Below are positions 4,648 through 6,168 of a stretch of 6,168 nt of DNA, one piece after another (the first letter of the stretch is position 1; the number at the start of each line of letters is the position of its first letter). The DNA comes from CAVAWX01 sp963592385 (GTDB lineage: Bacteria; Actinomycetota; Coriobacteriia; Coriobacteriales; QAMH01), in assembly GCA_963592385.1 (NCBI GenBank), contig CAVAWX010000094.1:1-6168 (forward strand), given 5' to 3'. The position numbers and the translations under genes are program-made. Below the pieces are notes generated by a model. That model worked only from the letters and a program-made list of their open reading frames with translations, had not been told where the DNA came from and made no database searches.

Positions 4648-6168
4648 ATGCCCAGACGCGTCTTCGTGGAAAAACAGCCCGGCTTCGACGCCAAGGCGGC
4701 CCAATTGCAGGAACGCCTGCGTGCCGACCTCGGCCTTTCGTGCCTGGAGCGGGTGCGCATCGTGAAGCGCTACGACGTCGAGGGCATCGCCGAGGAGGAT
4801 TTCGAGCGCTGCGTGAACGGCGTGTTCTCCGAGCCCCAAAGCGACGTCGCGCACGAGCAGCTTGCCGAGCTGGCCGACGACGAGCACATCGTCGCGGTGG
4901 AATACCTGCCCGGCCAGTTCGACCAGCGCGCCGACTCGTGCGCCGAGTGCATACAGCTCGTCTGCGGCGGCGCGCGCCCCACCGTGCGCACGGCCACCCT
5001 CTACCTGCTGAAAGGCGCCCTCTCCGCCGACGACGTCGCGAAGGCGAGAGGCTACCTCGTCAACCCCGTCGAGGCCCGCGAAGCGGCGATGGAGCTGCCC
5101 GAGGCCCTGGCCGAAGACCCCGCACGCCCCGCCGACGTCGAGGTGCTGCACGGCTTCACACGCATGGACGACGACGCGCTGGCCGCCCTCATCGACGAGC
5201 GCGGCCTTGCCATGAGCTGCGAGGACCTTGCCTGCGTGCGCGCGCATTTCGCCGACGCAGGCCGCGAGCCCACCATCACCGAGCTGCGCGTGATCGACAC
5301 CTACTGGTCCGACCACTGCCGGCACACCACCTTCAACACGCAGCTCGACGACGTCTCCTTCGACGACGAGCGGGCGCAGGCGGCCTTCACCCGCTACCTC
5401 GACCTGCGCGAACAACTCGGCCGCAAGGACCGCCCCGTCACCCTCATGGACATGGGCACGATCGCGGCGCGCTGGCTGAAGGCAAGCGGCCCCCTGGCCG
5501 ACCTCGACGAATCCGACGAGGTGAACGCCTGCACGGTGAAGCTTGCGGTGGACGTGGACGGCCACGACGAGGACTGGCTGCTCTTCTTCAAGAACGAGAC
5601 GCACAACCACCCCACCGAGATCGAGCCCTTCGGCGGGGCGGCCACCTGCATCGGCGGCTGCATACGCGACCCGCTATCCGGCCGCGCGTGGGTCTACCAG
5701 GCCATGCGCGTGAGCGGCGCCGCGGACCCGCGCACGCCGTTTTCCGAGACGCTCGCGGGCAAGCTGCCGCAGCGCAAGATATGCGTCGAGGCAGCCGAGG
5801 GCTACTCGAGCTACGGCAACCAGATCGGCATCGCCACCGGCCAGGTCAGCGAAATCTACCACCCGGGGTATGCCGCCAAGCGCATGGAAGTGGGCGCGGT
5901 CGTGGGCGCGGCCCCTGCGGCCAACGTGGTCCGCGAGGCGCCGGCGCCGGGGGATGCGGTCGTGCTCGTGGGCGGGCGCACGGGACGCGACGGCATCGGC
6001 GGGGCCACCGGCTCGAGCAAGGCGCACGACGCGAAGAGCGTGGCCACCCTGGGCGCGGAGGTGCAGAAGGGCAACGCGCCGGCCGAGCGCAAGATATGCC
6101 GGCTGTTTCGGCGCGCGGAGGCGACGCGGCTGGTGAAGCGCTGCAACGACTTCGGCGCGGGCGGCGTG
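4648..6168 (+). CDS. purL: Phosphoribosylformylglycinamidine synthase, N-terminal 507 residues (runs off the right edge)
   Basis: PurL converts formylglycinamide ribonucleotide, glutamine and ATP to formylglycinamidine ribonucleotide, step four of purine synthesis, in the cytoplasm. The N-terminal PurS-like region runs from MPRRVFVEKQPGFDAKAAQL to about residue 165. A linker with the hallmark YWSDHCRHTTF follows at about residue 218. The catalytic core includes FFKNETHNHPTEIEPFGGAA (about 314-333), RDPLSGRAWVYQAMRVSGAADP and the glycine-rich GGRTGRDGIGGATGSS (about 442-457). No stop occurs before the window ends. The presence of the N-terminal PurS-like region in the same chain and the clostridial-type N-terminus imply the long single-chain form (about 1,200-1,300 residues) with a C-terminal glutaminase domain, although that part is not visible. 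The ATG at 4648 has AGAGAGGA eight bases upstream. It is divergent from the membrane protein gene with 117 bp between the two starts. Confidence 0.96.
   Translation, partial: MPRRVFVEKQPGFDAKAAQLQERLRADLGLSCLERVRIVKRYDVEGIAEEDFERCVNGVFSEPQSDVAHEQLAELADDEHIVAVEYLPGQFDQRADSCAECIQLVCGGARPTVRTATLYLLKGALSADDVAKARGYLVNPVEAREAAMELPEALAEDPARPADVEVLHGFTRMDDDALAALIDERGLAMSCEDLACVRAHFADAGREPTITELRVIDTYWSDHCRHTTFNTQLDDVSFDDERAQAAFTRYLDLREQLGRKDRPVTLMDMGTIAARWLKASGPLADLDESDEVNACTVKLAVDVDGHDEDWLLFFKNETHNHPTEIEPFGGAATCIGGCIRDPLSGRAWVYQAMRVSGAADPRTPFSETLAGKLPQRKICVEAAEGYSSYGNQIGIATGQVSEIYHPGYAAKRMEVGAVVGAAPAANVVREAPAPGDAVVLVGGRTGRDGIGGATGSSKAHDAKSVATLGAEVQKGNAPAERKICRLFRRAEATRLVKRCNDFGAGGV

Noticed and set aside
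4606..5610. A 334-codon minus-strand open frame across the start of purL
   Set aside because: The plus strand encodes unmistakable PurL motifs over the same bases, and the minus frame has only His/Val/Gly-rich non-family sequence.

Overview
The window is GC-rich, high-GC3 bacterial chromosome with compact genes. It carries a one-chain-type purL, an obligate-anaerobe-style 3-hydroxyacyl-CoA dehydrogenase and a zinc-type metal efflux operon. Together these suggest an anaerobic gut actinobacterium of the Coriobacteriia (Eggerthella/Slackia-like). That assignment is an inference from composition and protein style, not a database match. No RNA genes, CRISPR array, insertion sequence or prophage gene is visible.

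Layout. On the minus strand, read from about 1300 down to 1, is a metal-resistance operon. It runs from a strong promoter (-35 at 1290-1295, -10 at 1268-1273) through an SmtB/ArsR-type 22-bp operator (1237-1258), the arsR-family repressor gene (1209-778) and a stand-alone heavy-metal-associated (HMA) domain gene (622-404) to the 5' end of a P1B-type ATPase gene (337 to beyond base 1). The repressor keeps the exact D-x-H-x10-H-x2-E zinc site of SmtB-like sensors, so the likely logic is that zinc (or cadmium/lead) releases the repressor and the HMA protein and pump are made. The 155-bp gap between repressor and HMA gene is unusually structured.

Further right and also on the minus strand are a 319-residue 3-hydroxyacyl-CoA dehydrogenase-family gene (2393-1434) and a 664-residue gene of unknown function (4530-2536). 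The latter encodes three N-terminal membrane segments, about 460 residues of Ala/Gln/Gly-rich low complexity with repeats, and a C-terminal helical domain. At the right edge, divergently transcribed on the plus strand, is the first 507 codons of purL (4648 to the end of the window), for the fourth step of purine synthesis.

The efflux operon is one functional unit. The dehydrogenase, the membrane protein and purL show no evident link to it or to each other. The points most worth a second look are the uncharacterised membrane protein, the zinc operon's split HMA protein with two CxxC pairs, the His-bearing tail on the repressor, and the 28-bp near-palindrome inside the operon. I see no clearly new multi-gene system.
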